Positions 49,027 through 51,143 of a stretch of DNA of 51,143 nucleotides are shown here, piece by piece (position 1 is the first letter of the stretch; each line of letters opens with the position of its first letter). Both the position numbers and the translations under genes were made by a program. The stretch is taken from positions 1 to 51,143 of the forward strand of contig CANQSA010000019.1 of assembly GCA_947626415.1 (NCBI GenBank). The letters run 5' to 3'. The DNA comes from an uncultured Lachnospiraceae bacterium (GTDB lineage: Bacteria > Bacillota > Clostridia > Lachnospirales > Lachnospiraceae). The notes under the pieces were generated by a model. The model made no database searches and was not told where the DNA came from. It saw only the letters and a list, made by a program, of their open reading frames with translations.

Positions 49027-50406
49027 ATGGAGGTCAAACAGATTGTTTTAGATTTATGTGCTTTAAATGATGAACAGGAATGGTTTGAATTTAAGGAAAA
49101 CTGGTTTCAGCCGGAGACATTAGGGGAATATGTATCCGCACTGTCGAATGCAGCTGCTTTTCATTATAAAAAATATGCTTATTTCATTTGGGGAATAGAC
49201 AATGCAACTCATGAAGTTGTAGGAACTACTTTCAATCAATATCGTGAATATAATAAAGAACCGTATCAAAATTATCTGGCAAGAAATCTATCGCCAAGCA
49301 TCAATTTCAGGTTTGAGGAAACAGAAATTGATGGAAAGAGAGTTGTTGTTCTGGTTATTCCGGCGGCAACAGAAATTCCAACGGCGTTTAAAGAAAAGAG
49401 GTTTTTGAGAATAGGATCTTCTAAATGTAATATGAAAGATTATCCAAAGCGAGAAATTGAACTTTTTAAAATACTTGACGGAAGAACGGAAACGATTGAA
49501 ACAGTTCCGGCCAAATATCAGGACCTTACGTTTCAAAAATTGTTTGGATATTACGGCTCAAAGGGGATTGTTTTAAATCAAAAAACATTTATCAGAAATT
49601 TGTGCTTGAAAACGGAAGAAGGCGAGTTTAATCTCCTGGCACAGTTATTGTCGGACAACTCCCATTTCCCGCTTCGAGTGTCTATTTTTGATGGAAAAAC
49701 AAAAGGCTCAAATCTTTTTTCGGTTCGTGAATTTGGCAATGACTGTTTACTATACAGTTTGGACGAGCTGCTGCGTTATGGAGATGTGCTGAATCTTATT
49801 CAAACGGACGAAACGGACAGAGTCGTTGAGAGAAAAGAGATTCCTTTATTTGATAATAAGGCATTTCGAGAGGCTGTTATCAATGCTGTTCTGCATAATA
49901 AATGGGTGGAAGGGAATGAACCGATGATTTCGGTTTTCTCCGATAGGATAGAGATCCTGTCAAGAGGAACACTTGCACCGGCACAGACGATGGAGGGGTT
50001 TTTTCTGGGAGAATCTGTTCCCGTCAATGAAAAACTGTCTGAAATTTTTCTCCAACTGCATATCAGCGAGAAGTCCGGACGGGGAGTGCCCAAGATCACA
50101 GAAATGTATGGGAAAGAGGCTTTTTCCTTCAGAGAAAATTCCATTGTTGTAACAATTCCGTTTGAAAGAGTAAATAAGGTTGGGAATAAAGTTGGGAAAA
50201 AGGTTGGAAATAAAAAGGCTTTAAATTCACGAAGGCAAAAAATTATTTTGGAAATGAGGAACAATCCGAACATTACAACTGCGGAGCTTCATGTCATACT
50301 GGGCGTGAGTGAAACGGCGGTGGAGAAGAACATATCGTTTTTAAAAGAAAACGGTTATATTGAGAGAGTAGGGGCAAAGAAGACAGGGTATTGGAAAGTA
50401 CTGTAA
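49027..50406 (+). CDS. AlbA_2/Schlafen-like domain protein with HATPase-like and winged-helix domains
   Basis: The protein has 459 residues. The AlbA_2 (Schlafen-type) domain occupies about 10-140 (EWFEFKENW, FIWGIDNATHEVVG, FLRIGSSKC). A central beta-rich part leads to a HATPase_c_4-type domain (AFREAVINAVLHNKW near 280, IEILSRGTL, SEKSGRGVPKI near 355). A KVGNKVGKKVGNKK linker and a C-terminal winged helix-turn-helix (ITTAELHVILGVSETAVEKNISFLKENGYIE) end the protein. Such COG2865-type proteins are predicted regulators; some Schlafen-type relatives act in phage defence. The start has AAAGGAGC upstream. The flanking operators in the promoter suggest autoregulation through the winged helix. 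Confidence 0.9.
   Translation: MEVKQIVLDLCALNDEQEWFEFKENWFQPETLGEYVSALSNAAAFHYKKYAYFIWGIDNATHEVVGTTFNQYREYNKEPYQNYLARNLSPSINFRFEETEIDGKRVVVLVIPAATEIPTAFKEKRFLRIGSSKCNMKDYPKREIELFKILDGRTETIETVPAKYQDLTFQKLFGYYGSKGIVLNQKTFIRNLCLKTEEGEFNLLAQLLSDNSHFPLRVSIFDGKTKGSNLFSVREFGNDCLLYSLDELLRYGDVLNLIQTDETDRVVERKEIPLFDNKAFREAVINAVLHNKWVEGNEPMISVFSDRIEILSRGTLAPAQTMEGFFLGESVPVNEKLSEIFLQLHISEKSGRGVPKITEMYGKEAFSFRENSIVVTIPFERVNKVGNKVGKKVGNKKALNSRRQKIILEMRNNPNITTAELHVILGVSETAVEKNISFLKENGYIERVGAKKTGYWKVL
50180..50214 (+). repeat. TTGGGAATAAA repeats inside the AlbA-type gene
   Basis: TTGGGAATAAA (50180), TTGGGAAAA (50192) and TTGGAAATAAA (50204) are spaced 12 bases apart and encode the VGNK linker repeats. They match the operator half-sites upstream of the same gene (48994-49015). 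Confidence 0.7.
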
Positions 50407-50541
50407 AGGTTATAAGCAGTGAAAAAATTTGTGGAGTGAAAGGTATTTGCATCTAACATTCCAAGAAAAAGCATGATAAAAATTGATGTAAAAAAGTAAG
50501 TTGAAAGAACTGAAACAAACGGTATGTAAGGTGAAATTATA

Positions 50542-51143
50542 ATGGTACGAATAGCAATCTGTGATGACGAAAACGAAGTTGTCACACAACATGAGGACAT
50601 TGTAAAAAGCAGTCTTAAGTCCTGCGGTATCGGTTATGAAATCATAACCTACACGCAGAGCAGCCATCTTCTGTATGATATTACAGACGATCATTTTTTC
50701 TTTGATCTCATTCTGCTTGATATAGAAATGCCCGGCATAACCGGCATGGAGCTTTCCGAAAAAATTAAGCTGTATTTGCCGAATGTAAAGATTATTTTTA
50801 TCACGTCGCATATTGAGTATGCGATTGACGCTTTTGAATTGTCTATCTTCCGCTATGTACCAAAAAGCAATCTTACGAATCGTTTGGCAGCCGCCATAAC
50901 GGACGCGGCAAAGCTGATTGAGCTGGAAGCAGGGAAAGAGTATATCATTCAAGCCGCCGGGCGCATGGAAAAAATACCCTACAAAGACATTTTCTATATC
51001 CGGCGTGACGGCGGCAAAAATGTGGCGATTGTTTCCAACATGGGAATATCGAAGGTGAGAAAAAGCCTGCAGCAGATTTTTGAGGAATTGGACACGCCGG
51101 AGTTTATCTTCATTGACCGGGGCTGTATCGTGAATATCATTCA
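50542..51143 (+). CDS. LytTR response regulator (3' end outside window)
   Basis: The 200 codons visible are all open. The receiver domain shows ICDDENEV near 6-13, the phospho-Asp in LILLDIEMPGITGMEL near 58, and IIFITSHIEYAIDAFE. The beginning of a LytTR DNA-binding domain follows (IPYKDIFYIRRDGGKN, FIFIDRGCIVNI). It is of the AgrA/LytR kind, usually paired with a sensor kinase and controlling peptides, bacteriocins or cell-wall functions; the partner is probably just downstream. AAGGTGA lies 8 bases before ATG 50542. Preceding it, 50,407-50,541 shows only a weak promoter candidate (TTGAAA 50501, TATGTA 50523). Confidence 0.9.
   Translation, partial: MVRIAICDDENEVVTQHEDIVKSSLKSCGIGYEIITYTQSSHLLYDITDDHFFFDLILLDIEMPGITGMELSEKIKLYLPNVKIIFITSHIEYAIDAFELSIFRYVPKSNLTNRLAAAITDAAKLIELEAGKEYIIQAAGRMEKIPYKDIFYIRRDGGKNVAIVSNMGISKVRKSLQQIFEELDTPEFIFIDRGCIVNII

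Overview
The window reads as one stretch of chromosome from a low-to-mid GC Gram-positive anaerobe, most likely a gut Clostridia of the Lachnospiraceae type. The signs are strong AGGAGG ribosome sites, consensus sigma-A promoters with 17-bp spacers, a fused acetaldehyde/alcohol dehydrogenase (AdhE), a spore maturation protein (SpmB), BspA-like leucine-rich surface proteins, TTG/GTG starts and one tRNA without encoded CCA. The species cannot be named from the sequence alone.

Bases 1-8,000 are a visibly AT-rich, one-directional island built on a tellurium-resistance-type (Ter) signalling set: TerD, a protein kinase, a TerY-like von Willebrand A protein and a PP2C phosphatase. A cytoplasmic leucine-rich-repeat protein, a small TerY-C-like metal-binding protein, a transglutaminase-like protein and a zinc-ribbon membrane protein follow. 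Six of the eight proteins carry Cys-rich zinc-ribbon-like modules.

Bases 8,000-11,500 hold a TetR regulator with a CMD-cupin protein, a lysR/eamA pair destroyed by deletion, and a gamma-glutamyl-GABA hydrolase-like amidotransferase. Bases 11,500-17,400 are accessory DNA: a dinD-like remnant, an HTH-methyltransferase overlapping purC, a fluoride exporter, a CopZ-like protein, an M15 peptidase, a YjbR/EVE-like protein and a RhuM protein. A 51-bp promoter repeat is found in front of both the hydrolase and the fluoride exporter. Bases 17,400-23,450 are housekeeping: tRNA-Arg, serS, adhE and aspS.

Bases 23,500-28,100 are a four-gene redox operon (flavodoxin, aldo/keto reductase, flavodoxin lipoprotein, and a membrane-SUMF1-flavodoxin fusion). 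Its promoter carries the same two operators, at the same spacing, as the tetR promoter 15 kb away. Bases 28,200-33,400 are a tandem pair of large repeat-rich surface proteins. Bases 33,500-42,700 are a sulfur and cysteine region: a leftward operon (HD protein, LarE, ThiF/MoeB, rhodanese, Cys-rich peptide), a divergent LysR gene, and a rightward operon (ABC transporter without a binding protein, truncated cysK, two PLP C-S lyase-type enzymes). ATAGG/CCTAT motifs at all three promoters suggest one LysR controls them.

Bases 42,700-51,143 hold SpmB, an XRE regulator, a small acidic protein, a GH51 arabinofuranosidase, tRNA-Leu, a hybrid sensor kinase, two decayed genes, an AlbA/Schlafen-type ATPase protein with an unusual operator array, and a LytTR response regulator cut by the window end. 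Deletion scars recur across the window (lysR/eamA, dinD, the ABC locus, cysK, a GH25-like fragment, a gene with two in-frame stops), so the accessory parts look like they are being actively pruned.
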